DNA of 64,000 bases from Sedimenticola selenatireducens DSM 17993 (GTDB taxonomy: Bacteria; Pseudomonadota; Gammaproteobacteria; Chromatiales; Chromatiaceae), in the NCBI RefSeq assembly GCF_000428045.1, contig NZ_ATZE01000001.1, positions 186,265 to 250,264 of the forward strand, in the 5' to 3' direction. Positions 53,000 to 62,054 of this stretch are shown piece after piece. The notes beneath the pieces were generated by a model. The model worked only from the letters and a program-made list of their open reading frames with translations, was not told the DNA's origin and searched no databases. Position 1 is the stretch's first letter. Every line of letters begins with the position of its first letter. Position numbers and translations under genes: made by a program.

Positions 53000-54424
53000 A
53001 TGTTGGTGATTAGACGCTACTCGATATGCCGTCTGATGCTGCTTGTGCTGATGATTCCAATTTCCAGTCAGGCGGAAGAGCGCACATTCAAAGTTGTGGT
53101 CAGCATCAAACCTGTGCATTCGATTTTGGCCTCGCTGATGAAAGGAGGAGATGAACCGATATTGTTGGTTTCCGGGAGCGGATCACCTTTCGAGCATCAG
53201 CTGACCGATTCGCAGAAAAAGCAGATAGTGGATGCGGATATGCTGGTCTGGACTGGACCAGAACTTGAGGCTTTCATGATTGAGGCGGTTGAAGAACTAA
53301 GCGGTAAAACCAAAGTAGTGGAACTGCTCGACCAGACTGCCCTGAAGATTCTTCCGCACTGTTGCAAGGAAAATGCACGTGATCCGTTTTTCTGGATGGA
53401 CAGCCGTAATATCCTCATACTGACAGACGAGCTTGCCCGGATGCTAATGGATGCAAATCCGGCAAGGGCCCATCTCTATCAACGCAACCGGCGCGAACTG
53501 AACGCGAAGCTGGCGGAGATAGACCGCCGCTACGAATACGGCTACCGTGGCTTGAGCCAGGGGGTCGTGCTGCTCTATTACGACAGCCTGCAATATTTCT
53601 CCCAGGCTTATGCGATGCGCCTGGGGGATGTGTTGTCCCAGCTGCCGCCCGCACCGGTGCCAGCAGAGAAACTGTTGCAAGCGCGCAGTAACATCAGCAA
53701 CGGCAGCGTCCAATGCGTACTCACGGAAGCAGGAATGCCGGCAAACCACCTCTCCCTTTTAACGAATGGATTGTCGGTCAATATCGGAGAATTGGACAGC
53801 TTTGGAAGGCGCTTCCAGCCGGGACCTGAGCTCTATGCACAGATGATGGATTACAATACCGGGGTGATCAACACATGCCTGGGACGAAAGGGCCAGCCGA
53901 AAAACGTCTATCTTGACAGTGGCGGGACGGCACCCGGTGAAACGATAGGTGGGCCCTTCATGCTTACCGATCATTTTGGCAGACTTGTCACCGACAAGGA
54001 TCTGCTGGGCAACTACCATATTCTCTTTTTTGGCTACACATACTGTCCGGACATCTGTCCCATATCGCTTCAAGTTTTAGCTCGGGCTCTGAAAGTTCTA
54101 GGCGATGAGGGAAATCGATTTGTACCTTGGTTCATTTCCGTTGATCCTGAACGTGACAAGGCGGAAAAGCTGCGTGAGTATGTAAACTATTTTGGCCAGA
54201 ACATGGTTGGTTTAACAGGTAGTATCAGTATGATTGAAAGGGTTGCCAAGCAATATAAGGTCAGGTACGAAAAGGTGATGGAAGAGGGTGGCGATCCGAT
54301 GCTCTATACAATGGATCACTCCGCCAGCCTGTTTCTGATTGGACCTGACGGCCGATTCATCACCAAGTTTGCAAACGGTATTACACCCCAAGCATTGGCC
54401 GACGGTTTGCAGGAATATAGATAG
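53000..54424 (+). CDS. Fusion of a ZnuA-like metal-binding protein and a SCO1/SenC domain
   Basis: This is a 474-residue exported protein. A signal peptide (CRLMLLVLMIPISSQA) leads to a ZnuA-like solute-binding region (about 28-305: VVSIKPVHSILASLMKGG, SPFEHQLTDSQKKQI, VDADMLVWTGPELE). A SCO1 domain follows (about 312-474) with Cu site C349/C353 in GYTYCPDICP and H440 in TMDHSASLFL. The ZnuA metal-site segment that normally reads DPHxWLDP is DPFFWMDS here, next to a PHCCKEN cysteine pair, so the bound metal may differ. A frame is open upstream, but ATG 53000 starts the signal peptide. It ends the copper-delivery operon. Confidence 0.88.
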   Translation: MLVIRRYSICRLMLLVLMIPISSQAEERTFKVVVSIKPVHSILASLMKGGDEPILLVSGSGSPFEHQLTDSQKKQIVDADMLVWTGPELEAFMIEAVEELSGKTKVVELLDQTALKILPHCCKENARDPFFWMDSRNILILTDELARMLMDANPARAHLYQRNRRELNAKLAEIDRRYEYGYRGLSQGVVLLYYDSLQYFSQAYAMRLGDVLSQLPPAPVPAEKLLQARSNISNGSVQCVLTEAGMPANHLSLLTNGLSVNIGELDSFGRRFQPGPELYAQMMDYNTGVINTCLGRKGQPKNVYLDSGGTAPGETIGGPFMLTDHFGRLVTDKDLLGNYHILFFGYTYCPDICPISLQVLARALKVLGDEGNRFVPWFISVDPERDKAEKLREYVNYFGQNMVGLTGSISMIERVAKQYKVRYEKVMEEGGDPMLYTMDHSASLFLIGPDGRFITKFANGITPQALADGLQEYR

Positions 54425-54448
54425 TCTTCGTCCAGAAACTATAATTTC

Positions 54449-54520
54449 CGTCGTTCCGGAGAATGCCGGAACCCAGCAACTTGTTGAATTCCCTGGATCC
54501 CGGCCTCCGCCGGTATGACG
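54449..54520. terminator. Long imperfect inverted repeat between convergent genes, probable bidirectional terminator
   Basis: The left arm 54449-54475 (starting CGTCGTTCCGGAGAATGCCG) and the right arm 54494-54520 (ending CGCCGGTATGACG) are imperfect reverse complements. They resemble dispersed GTCATTCCGG...CCGGAATGAC elements of many proteobacteria. It lies between the + strand fusion gene and the minus-strand MFS gene. Confidence 0.55.
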
Positions 54521-54558
54521 AGTTTCAAAAAAACATGTGTTTCCGGACGGACACTACC

Positions 54559-55950
54559 TTAAGGCGATGAAGCTTGGGGCCATACTGTATGGTGATCGTC
54601 GATGACATAGGCATGGGCATGCCTCACCGGCCGGTGACGATGGGGGTGGCTATGGGGTTCGGGTCCTTCCCAATCCTCATGGTCATGCGCGTGATGGGAA
54701 TCGTGGGTGTGTTTGTGCTGGTGGTTTTTCTCCGCGTGTGTGTGCAACAGGATCACTTCATCATGCTTCGGCCATAACCGGGCGGCCAGGGTCGCAAACA
54801 CTAGAATACAGGCAGCCAGCACCAGCGCTGTCGTCTCCACACCGAAGCGTGTCCCAAACAGTCCGGCCACCAGGTAGAAGAGGAGCCAGCAGGCATGGGA
54901 GAGGGCGAACTGGGCGGAAAAATAGGCGGACCGGTCCGCCGGAGACGAAGAGCGGTTTACCACCCGGCCCGCCGGTGTCTGCACCAATGACCACCCCACT
55001 CCGATTAGAAACCAGATGGGCAGTACGCTGGAGAATGACGGTCCGGTGGAGATAAGTCCAACACCCAGCGCCATCAACACGGCTCCAAGTAACATAACGG
55101 GTCGGTCCGGAACACGATCAAGTACTTTCGGAAGAGTGATCGCAGCGATCATGGAACCAAGTCCCGATGCACCCAGCGCCATGGCAACATCGCTCTCACT
55201 GCCCCCCAGGGTCTCACGGATATAAATAACTGTATTGACGATAATCATGGCACTGGCGCTGGCGACTCCCAGGTAGAGGGCCAGCAGGCCGCGCAGCCGC
55301 GGGGTCTTCAGGTAGGAGCGGATGCCGAAACTGATTTCGTCCCACACGGATCCCTGCCTGTAGACCTCTTGGTTTGGTGGCAGCACCGTGAAGATGATCA
55401 GCACGGCAGAGATCAGGAAGGCGAACGAGTTGGCAATGAACAGGCCGGTATAGGTAATAAACAGCAACGCAAGCCCGGCCAGCGCGGGGCTCAGAAGGTT
55501 TTCCAGGTCGTAAGCCAGGCGGGACATCGAGAGGGCGCGCGTATACTGGCGTTCATCCGGGAGGATGTCGGGAATGGTGGCGGTGAATACGGGCTTGAAA
55601 CCTGCCGAGAAGAGACTCAGCAGAAAAATAAGCAGATATATCTGCCAGACTTCCGTCACGAATGGGATCGCCAGAATGATGCCCGCACGCACCAGGTCCA
55701 TGGCAATCAGAAAAGGTTTCCGCAGAAAGCGGTGCGCCAGACCGCCCACGATGGGGGCAAATACCACGTAGGCCACCATCTTGAATGCCAGCGCGGTGCC
55801 CAGCACCGAGGCGGCATTCCCACCGGCCATATCATACGCCAGCAGCGTCAATGCAACCGTGCTCAAGCCGGTGCCGACCAGGGCAATCACCTGGGCTGCG
55901 AACAGCTTGCGGAAAGCGGCATCGTGCAGTGGATTCATATGGTTCATCAT
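54559..55950 (-). CDS. MFS exporter with His-rich C-terminal tail, NreB-like
   Basis: This is a 463-residue major facilitator protein with about 12 helices (FRKLFAAQVIALVGTGLSTV at the start). A C-terminal tail of about 60 residues is very rich in His and Asp/Glu (HTHAEKNHQHKHTHDSHHAH). Such tails occur in NreB-type nickel exporters, so Ni, Co or Zn export is likely. ATG 55950 has AGGAA eight bases upstream; a Met three codons later is an alternative. An almost identical N-terminal fragment survives at 48760-48831. Confidence 0.85.
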   Translation of the reverse strand: MMNHMNPLHDAAFRKLFAAQVIALVGTGLSTVALTLLAYDMAGGNAASVLGTALAFKMVAYVVFAPIVGGLAHRFLRKPFLIAMDLVRAGIILAIPFVTEVWQIYLLIFLLSLFSAGFKPVFTATIPDILPDERQYTRALSMSRLAYDLENLLSPALAGLALLFITYTGLFIANSFAFLISAVLIIFTVLPPNQEVYRQGSVWDEISFGIRSYLKTPRLRGLLALYLGVASASAMIIVNTVIYIRETLGGSESDVAMALGASGLGSMIAAITLPKVLDRVPDRPVMLLGAVLMALGVGLISTGPSFSSVLPIWFLIGVGWSLVQTPAGRVVNRSSSPADRSAYFSAQFALSHACWLLFYLVAGLFGTRFGVETTALVLAACILVFATLAARLWPKHDEVILLHTHAEKNHQHKHTHDSHHAHDHEDWEGPEPHSHPHRHRPVRHAHAYVIDDHHTVWPQASSP

Positions 55951-55994
55951 GGCACAGATTCCTGGGAAACCGACAATGACATCTTAATTGCTGG

Positions 55995-56009
55995 TTACCA
56001 TCCAGGTAA
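55995..56009. promoter_or_regulatory. Short inverted repeat upstream of the MFS exporter
   Basis: TTACC-ATCCA-GGTAA stands about 45 bases upstream of the MFS start. It could be a regulator site; no matching regulator gene is adjacent. The rest of the roughly 270-bp gap to the next gene shows nothing recognisable. Confidence 0.3.
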
Positions 56010-56221
56010 TATTCGAGACAACAGGAGAACGGCTCTTCGATATCTGGCTGTATAAAGCTGGTAGAAAGATTTCTGATCCTATTAATATTTTCACGAAACT
56101 TTCCCGTATGCTGATGGTCACTAAAATCTATAGCAGACAAAAAGCTGATCCATTGAAGATTTAATGTCAATCTGGCTGTTTGTTGACAGTGAGACGTAAA
56201 AGCATCAACATTTAATTCGAA

Positions 56222-56596
56222 ATGCACAATAACTCGAAAATAATTATGGTTTTGCTGATCGTCCTCGCGATCGCACTGCTACCACTCCGCTTTGGACATG
56301 CGGTTGGAGTTGATGCTCATATAACGGCGGGAGAACCAAATTCGAGTCACCACGACATGCATGATTGTAATCTTGATGAGAACAGGCATGCATCTGATAG
56401 TTGTGATGGTTATTCACCAGACGGGTCATTAGTTGATGATTGTTGTGGTGATCAATGTTCAGGTGCCCAGCTCATCCTGACAAGCGTCTTCAATCTGCAC
56501 TTTACCCCTTCACATAGTTACGATATGGCTTGGTCGCAATGGCTGCCAGAACCAATAGTCTCTGCTGAATTCCGGCCACCAATAAATCTCTCCTAA
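56222..56596 (+). CDS. Small exported Cys/His-rich protein
   Basis: This is a 124-residue protein with a signal peptide (IIMVLLIVLAIALLPLRFGHA). A His- and Cys-rich middle (SSHHDMHDCNLDENRHASD, then DDCCGDQCSG) and a hydrophobic C-terminal part with WSQWLPEPIVSAEF follow. It resembles small exported proteins seen next to copper-handling genes, but I cannot name the family. It is probably a periplasmic metal binder and opens the + strand redox operon. Confidence 0.65.
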   Translation: MHNNSKIIMVLLIVLAIALLPLRFGHAVGVDAHITAGEPNSSHHDMHDCNLDENRHASDSCDGYSPDGSLVDDCCGDQCSGAQLILTSVFNLHFTPSHSYDMAWSQWLPEPIVSAEFRPPINLS

Positions 56597-56663
56597 CCAA
56601 CCCTATTCAAATTGCAGGGTCTGTTGCACCTCTGCAAATAGGTATTTTTGGGCCGCTGGCCCC

Positions 56664-56678
56664 GGGTTAGGAGAACCC
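56664..56678 (+). promoter_or_regulatory. Hairpin presenting the ribosome site of the cytochrome c lipoprotein gene
   Basis: GGGTT-AGGAG-AACCC forms a 5-bp stem with the Shine-Dalgarno AGGAG exactly in the loop. The TTG start lies nine bases after the loop sequence. A second GC hairpin, GGGCC-GCT-GGCCC, is just upstream (56650-56662). Confidence 0.5.
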
Positions 56679-56682
56679 ATCC

Positions 56683-57216
56683 TTGAAACTCAAAATTTTT
56701 GCTATTGGGCTGTTGCCCGTCGTGCTTGTCGCCTGTTCTTCTGAGCAGTCACCACCAAAAAACACAGCATCCTCTTTGCCCGAAACGGCAGTGTCGGCTG
56801 TTGTCTCCACTTCTCCTGTTATTGAAACGCTGGCTGCTGTAGAGCCACTCAAGCGTTGGTACGCTTTCCAGCATGTGAACCAGGGAGGCAAGGTCTACCA
56901 GGAAAACTGTGCATCTTGCCATGGCAAGCTGGGGGAGGGTGGCCCCGACTGGAAAAAAGTAGGACCCGATGGGAAATACCCGGCCCCGCCTCTCAACGGC
57001 ACCGGTCACGCCTGGCACCACCCGCTGAAGATGTTGCTTCACGTTGTAAAAAACGGAAGTCCGGGAGGACAGGGCAATATGCCTCCCTGGGGAGAAAAAC
57101 TTTCAGACGATGAAATGATCGCCGCTATTGCCTGGTTTCAGTCTAAGTGGCCCGATCAGATCTATGGCGCCTGGATGCAGCGGGAGGCGGCTTCGCTGAG
57201 CAATAAGAAGGGATGA
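56683..57216 (+). CDS. Cytochrome c lipoprotein (monoheme)
   Basis: This is a 177-residue protein with a lipoprotein signal (LLPVVLVACSS, lipobox LVAC, about residues 9-19). A Ser/Thr/Pro linker precedes a class I cytochrome c domain with CASCHGKLGEGG (about 83-94) and a distal methionine in GNMPPWGEKL. It is anchored to the periplasmic face. The start is TTG 56683, chosen because AGGAG lies nine bases upstream. Confidence 0.87.
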   Translation: MKLKIFAIGLLPVVLVACSSEQSPPKNTASSLPETAVSAVVSTSPVIETLAAVEPLKRWYAFQHVNQGGKVYQENCASCHGKLGEGGPDWKKVGPDGKYPAPPLNGTGHAWHHPLKMLLHVVKNGSPGGQGNMPPWGEKLSDDEMIAAIAWFQSKWPDQIYGAWMQREAASLSNKKG

Positions 57217-57270
57217 CGCAGCCCCATCACTAAAGATGGCCATATCAATCTAACAAAGGACAATTGAAAA

Positions 57271-57750
57271 ATGATGTTGAAAAAAAATAGAGCGACCCTT
57301 TTCGTGCTGTTTGTACTGCTGCTGTTTGGTCTTTTTCTGCTTGGCGAGGCGAGTGCGCACGGTGGAGCTACAGGCGTAGTCAAAGAGCGCATGGAGTTGA
57401 TGAAATCCATGGGCGATCAGATGAAAAAGATGGGTGCCATGGTGAAGGGGAAAGAGACCTTTGATGCTGCTTCGATAGCTGTTAGTGCACAGGAAATTAA
57501 ACAGGCAGCACCAGAAATTACCCATCTGTTTCCGGAGGGGAGTTCCCATAATCCATCTGAAGCGCTTCCCAGAATCTGGGAAGAGCGGGGACGATTCGAT
57601 GAGCTAACCGAAAAAATGATCTTGGAAGCCGGCAAACTGAGTGACCTGGCCATAGAAGAAGATCGGCGATCGATAGTGGTCCAGTTTACCAAGTTGGGAA
57701 AAACATGTTCTGCCTGTCATACAGATTTTCGGAAGAAGCAGGAAGAGTAG
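57271..57750 (+). CDS. Cytochrome c'-like (class II) protein
   Basis: This is a 159-residue exported helical protein with a signal region (TLFVLFVLLLFGLFLLGEAS). A four-helix-bundle pattern begins VVKERMELMKSMGDQMKKMG and the C-terminal heme motif is GKTCSACHTDFRKK (CxxCH about 20 residues from the end), as in cytochrome c'. Such proteins bind NO or take part in electron transfer. A AAAGGA site precedes the ATG. The next cytochrome gene starts 14 bases after its stop. Confidence 0.88.
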   Translation: MMLKKNRATLFVLFVLLLFGLFLLGEASAHGGATGVVKERMELMKSMGDQMKKMGAMVKGKETFDAASIAVSAQEIKQAAPEITHLFPEGSSHNPSEALPRIWEERGRFDELTEKMILEAGKLSDLAIEEDRRSIVVQFTKLGKTCSACHTDFRKKQEE

Positions 57751-57764
57751 CGGACGACAAGTAT

Positions 57765-58925
57765 ATGTACAGGATGATGAAAATAAACACTGGGGTAATG
57801 CTATTAGTACTGTCGGTCGTTATTGCATTCCCCGCATTGGCGAAAACTGCAGAAGCCCCGTCAGTAAAACGGGGTGAATATATTTACGCAATGGGCGGTT
57901 GTGAATCCTGTCATGTGGACAGTACAAACAAGCAATCCGGTCCGTCAGGGGGGGTGGCATTGGAGACCCCTTTCGGTACCTTCTTCACTCCAAATATTAC
58001 CCCTGATAGTGAGACAGGGATCGGGGGCTGGAGTGATCAACAGTTTCTGGATGCCATGCGGGAGGGTCTGTCACCGGACGGGGAGCACTATTTCCCCAGT
58101 TTTCCATACACTTCTTATACAAAGATGACTGACCGGGATCTTCTCGATCTGAAGGCCTATCTCTATTCATTGAAACCGGTGAGTCGCGCTACAAAGACCC
58201 ATGAGCTGTCGTTTCCGTTCAATCAGCGTTGGTTGATGGGAATCTGGAAGACCCTGTTTTTCGAACAAGAGCCGTTTCAGCCAATTGCAACGAATACCGA
58301 ATCCTGGAACAGGGGTGCTTATATCGTCAATGGTCCCGGACATTGTGCAGAGTGTCATACGCCCAGAAATATCTTCGGTGGTTTAAAGCGTGATGAATTA
58401 CTGGCGGGTACGCCGGACGGACCCGACGGAGAATCGGTGCCATCGATCAATCCGCAAAAGGGAGAGTCATTCAAACAGTGGACTGGGGATGAGATCGTCT
58501 TTGCGCTGCAGACGGGAATGCTTCCCGATGGAGATTTTATTGGCGGTTCCATGGGCCATGTCGTCGAAAATTCCACATCGAAGCTGAGCGATAAAGATCT
58601 TTTGTCCATTTCAGAATACCTGCAATCTCCAGAAACCTCAGAAAGCAGTGGATTCTTTTCCGCAGTCGCTGGATCGGCCGATGATGCCGGCCAGAAGGTG
58701 AGTATTACTACAAACTGGCTGAGAGGGATGTTGGGTGATGTGATCAGGTGGGTGATCTGGCTGTTTCTCATTGGTGGGCTTATCTGGTTGGTTTCGGTGA
58801 TGCTGCGAAGCAAGCGGCCGGATCTGAAGAAAAATAATATAAATGAGTTTGTAAGAAGTGCGAACCGCGTTAGAGAAGAGGTCGAACAGAATGAATCAGT
58901 GCAACAGAAAAAAGAGTTGGAATAG
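57765..58925 (+). CDS. Membrane-anchored diheme cytochrome c
   Basis: This is a 386-residue protein with an N-terminal signal (TGVMLLVLSVVIAFPALA) and two CxxCH motifs: MGGCESCHVD (about 43-52) and GHCAECHTPR (about 190-199). A C-terminal membrane helix is at about 325-345 (VIRWVIWLFLIGGLIWLVSV). The PFGTFFTPNITPD and FGGLKRDELLAG segments are typical of the diheme subunits of gluconate/alcohol dehydrogenases, though no catalytic subunit gene is adjacent. Starts at ATG 57774 or 57777 are also possible. Confidence 0.87.
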   Translation: MYRMMKINTGVMLLVLSVVIAFPALAKTAEAPSVKRGEYIYAMGGCESCHVDSTNKQSGPSGGVALETPFGTFFTPNITPDSETGIGGWSDQQFLDAMREGLSPDGEHYFPSFPYTSYTKMTDRDLLDLKAYLYSLKPVSRATKTHELSFPFNQRWLMGIWKTLFFEQEPFQPIATNTESWNRGAYIVNGPGHCAECHTPRNIFGGLKRDELLAGTPDGPDGESVPSINPQKGESFKQWTGDEIVFALQTGMLPDGDFIGGSMGHVVENSTSKLSDKDLLSISEYLQSPETSESSGFFSAVAGSADDAGQKVSITTNWLRGMLGDVIRWVIWLFLIGGLIWLVSVMLRSKRPDLKKNNINEFVRSANRVREEVEQNESVQQKKELE

Positions 58926-59035
58926 CATTAATTTTGAGTTCAGGAGATTGTAAGACAACCAGGTGTTTCTCGATCTATTTACAAATAAAACACCTTTGTT
59001 CTATTTGACCGATTGGAAAGTAAAGGAAAAACATC

Positions 59036-59878
59036 ATGCTGGAAAAAACTATTTCACGCGGCTGGGATTCATCATTATGTTGGCTCTCTTTAGTCATATT
59101 GATGTCAGTAACATCAGTCGTAAACGCTGATACACAGGAGATAGACAAAGAACTGATTAAACAGGAAGTACGGAAAGAGCTGCAGCGCCTGATAGATAAA
59201 GAGGGTGCACTCGACGCAGCTATCGAGCGGAGCATAATTTCTTTCGTGGAGAAGCAACGTGCGCTGGCGCGTTCCAATCAACAGCGCAGCAGCGCGGAAC
59301 AAGCCAAAAATGTACGCCCCGTATCGAATGAGGATCATATCTACGGGAATCCAAAAGCAGAGATCACATTAGTCGAATACTCGGATTTCGAATGTCCGTT
59401 CTGCAAGCGTTTCCATCCGACCGCAAAACAGCTTGTGGACCAGAGTGATGGGGCGGTTAACTGGGTATACCGTCATTTCCCCCTCGCATTCCACAATCCT
59501 GGCGCACAAAAGCAGGCGGAGGCTTCGGAGTGTGCAGGCAAGCTGGGAGGAGATGAAGCTTTTTGGCGATATTCGGAACTCATCTATGACCGCACGACAT
59601 CCAACGGCAATGGTTTTCCGATTTCCAAACTTGTCCCATTAGCCGAGGAGATCGGTTTGGAGAGTGATCCATTTAAACAATGCCTCGACGATGGAGAGAT
59701 GGCGTCAAAAGTTAAGGCAGACTATGAGAACGGTGTTGCATCGGGAGTAAGCGGCACACCCGGAAATATCTTTTTGCACAACAGCAGCGGTGATGCGGTG
59801 GCAATGGCAGGTGCATTACCGCTTGCAAGGCTTCAGGAAGCGGTGAATGCCTTATCCCGCAAACATGCTGACAAGTAG
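59036..59878 (+). CDS. Periplasmic DsbA-family thiol oxidoreductase
   Basis: This is a 280-residue exported protein with a signal region (LCWLSLVILMSVTSVVNA). An N-terminal helical extension with basic and acidic residues (about 33-90) precedes a DsbA/Thioredoxin_4 domain with active site DFECPFCKRFHP (CPFC) and cis-proline in VSGTPGNIFLH. It introduces or isomerises disulfides in the periplasm. Eleven bases separate it from ccmG, so it probably works on cytochrome c or copper-protein maturation. Confidence 0.85.
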   Translation: MLEKTISRGWDSSLCWLSLVILMSVTSVVNADTQEIDKELIKQEVRKELQRLIDKEGALDAAIERSIISFVEKQRALARSNQQRSSAEQAKNVRPVSNEDHIYGNPKAEITLVEYSDFECPFCKRFHPTAKQLVDQSDGAVNWVYRHFPLAFHNPGAQKQAEASECAGKLGGDEAFWRYSELIYDRTTSNGNGFPISKLVPLAEEIGLESDPFKQCLDDGEMASKVKADYENGVASGVSGTPGNIFLHNSSGDAVAMAGALPLARLQEAVNALSRKHADK

Positions 59879-59888
59879 GGAATAGCAC

Positions 59889-60476
59889 ATGGCAAATGAC
59901 TTGGCTGTTGAGAAACCCCGCTGTCTACGGTGGGGGACACTGGTACCATTTCTGGTTTTTGTCTTGATTTCCATTTTTTTGGCGATTGGACTGACTATGG
60001 ATCCGCGCCTGGTCCCGTCACCACTTATAGGTAAAGCTGTACCCGAGTTCAATCTGCCACCGGTGAAGGGCCGGTCAGCCGGTCTTTCTGCGGAGAGCCT
60101 CAAAGGTGAAGTTTCATTGGTAAATGTTTTTGCCTCCTGGTGCACAGCTTGCCGGCAGGAGCATCCAATACTAATGGCTTTGAGCCGGAAAGGAAGCGTT
60201 TCCATTCATGGACTGAACTACAAAGACAAACCAGATGATGCCGCCGCCTGGCTGGATGAGTTGGGTGATCCATATACGCGCACAGGCGCGGATATCGATG
60301 GAATGGTAGGGCTTGACTGGGGAGTCTATGGGGTACCGGAAACCTTTGTCGTCGATAGCCAAGGTGTTATCCAATACAAACATATCGGTCCCATTAACGA
60401 GAAGATATACCTGGATACCCTTCAGCCCATTATCGAAAATCTTCGAAAGCAGGAAACGGCTGCGACCGGAGACTAA
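59889..60476 (+). CDS. ccmG: Cytochrome c biogenesis thioredoxin CcmG/DsbE
   Basis: This is a 195-residue membrane-anchored thioredoxin-like protein. An N-terminal helix (LVPFLVFVLISIFLAIGL) is followed by the CcmG active site NVFASWCTACRQEHP. The characteristic IHGLNYKDKPDDAAAWL and GVYGVPETFVVD segments complete the match. It reduces apocytochrome c thiols for heme attachment. The presence of ccmF later in the same run supports the call. Confidence 0.93.
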   Translation: MANDLAVEKPRCLRWGTLVPFLVFVLISIFLAIGLTMDPRLVPSPLIGKAVPEFNLPPVKGRSAGLSAESLKGEVSLVNVFASWCTACRQEHPILMALSRKGSVSIHGLNYKDKPDDAAAWLDELGDPYTRTGADIDGMVGLDWGVYGVPETFVVDSQGVIQYKHIGPINEKIYLDTLQPIIENLRKQETAATGD

Positions 60477-60498
60477 AGTTGAGTGAAAAAATTACACA

Positions 60499-61899
60499 AT
60501 GAACAGGCGTGACTTTTTATACAGAACAGGTGCAGGACTGGCATGGTTGGTGACTCCGGCACTTGCGGTTGGTACCGAACAGAAAAAGAGATATCTCCTC
60601 CAGGCGGGCGAAGGCTTTAGCAATCTGGTTCCGGATGAAGATGTACAAACCGCAGTCTGGCAGTACAACCGGCAAACGCCGGGGCCAGTGATCAGAATCA
60701 AACAGGGCGAGACACTGCAGATTCCTTTTAGCAACAAATTGATACAGCCGACATCGATACATTGGCATGGATTGAGAATAGAAAACCGGATGGATGGCGT
60801 TCCCGGTATAACCCAATCGGTGATTGAACCGGGTACAGAGTTTCTATACGAGTTTACTCCTCCCGACGCAGGGACTTTCTGGTATCACACTCACAACCGC
60901 TCCTGGGAACAGATGGCAAGGGGACTTCACGGCGTCCTGATTGTCGAGGAGAAGGAGCCTATAGTCGTTGACCAGGATCTGGTCTGGGTGATCGACGACT
61001 GGTTGATCGATAGAGATGGGAATATTGATGAGTCCAGCCTTGGTGCCCTGCATGACTGGGCCCACGGTGGCCGGGTGGGAAATCTACTTACGGTAAATGG
61101 TAAAAGTCAGCCGGAATTTCCTGTATTCAGAGGTGAGCGAATACGCCTGCGCCTGGTCAACGTGGCGAATGCCAGGACGATGAATCTACGCTTTACTCAG
61201 GTATCACCCCAAGCCATTGCCATCGACGGTCAGCCCATTGTGCCTGCTCCGTTGGAAAACAGTGCACTCACCCTGGCACCCGGACAGCGAATAGACCTGA
61301 TACTCGATATGACTATGAGTCCGGGCGAACGCATGGCTATGGAATTCTACCTCGGTGAAGAGGCAATGGTAGCAGCGAGTCTTGTTTGTGATTTGTACAA
61401 GGTGGTACGTGAAGTACCGCTCGATACCAATATTCAGCTAACGAAGAATCCACTTTCCACAACGCTCGATATGGCGAATGCCAGAACCGTCGACCTATCA
61501 ATCGAAGGCGGTGCAATGGGTAGAATGAGAGAGGCGGTATTTAACGGCAGAAAACTGCCAATCCAAGAACTGGTCAAAGAGAAGAAGATCTGGGCAATAA
61601 ATGGAATAGCCGGTCTTTCGGATGAACCGCTGTTCAGCGTGGAACGGGGAGAGACCGTTGTCATTCAGATGGACAATAAGAACCGCTGGCCACACGCTAT
61701 GCACATCCATGGACATCATTTTATCAATATCGACGAAGGAGAAGGTTTTGATGTTGTGTGGCGTGATACCTTTCTGCTAAATCCAAATGGTAAAAAACGA
61801 TTCGGATTTGTTGCAGATAATCCAGGTAAATGGCTGATTCACTGTCATATGATCGAGCATCAGGCTGGTGGAATGGTGACCTGGTTTGAGGTGGTCTGA
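60499..61899 (+). CDS. Multicopper oxidase (CueO/CopA-like)
   Basis: This is a 466-residue multicopper oxidase, slightly shorter than CueO. A twin-arginine-like leader (MNRRDFLYRTGAGLAW) precedes three cupredoxin domains. Copper motifs are HWHGLR (H88, H90), WYHTHNRS, HAMHIHGHHF and the C-terminal HCHMIEHQAGGM with the type 1 cysteine. No methionine-rich insert as in CueO is seen. It would oxidise Cu(I) or another substrate in the periplasm. It follows ccmG and may be translated from the same transcript. Confidence 0.92.
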   Translation: MNRRDFLYRTGAGLAWLVTPALAVGTEQKKRYLLQAGEGFSNLVPDEDVQTAVWQYNRQTPGPVIRIKQGETLQIPFSNKLIQPTSIHWHGLRIENRMDGVPGITQSVIEPGTEFLYEFTPPDAGTFWYHTHNRSWEQMARGLHGVLIVEEKEPIVVDQDLVWVIDDWLIDRDGNIDESSLGALHDWAHGGRVGNLLTVNGKSQPEFPVFRGERIRLRLVNVANARTMNLRFTQVSPQAIAIDGQPIVPAPLENSALTLAPGQRIDLILDMTMSPGERMAMEFYLGEEAMVAASLVCDLYKVVREVPLDTNIQLTKNPLSTTLDMANARTVDLSIEGGAMGRMREAVFNGRKLPIQELVKEKKIWAINGIAGLSDEPLFSVERGETVVIQMDNKNRWPHAMHIHGHHFINIDEGEGFDVVWRDTFLLNPNGKKRFGFVADNPGKWLIHCHMIEHQAGGMVTWFEVV

Positions 61900-62054
61900 T
61901 TGTACTGCAAGTTAAGATGAGCTGTTGCACAGTATGATACTGGCATCAATCCATCAGTAACAGGAGTGCTTGCTACAGTAATCTTAAAGGACGGGTTCTG
62001 CATTCAGTCAGAGGCGGTGACCATTAGAATCTGTCGCAAGATATTCGGAGAAAG

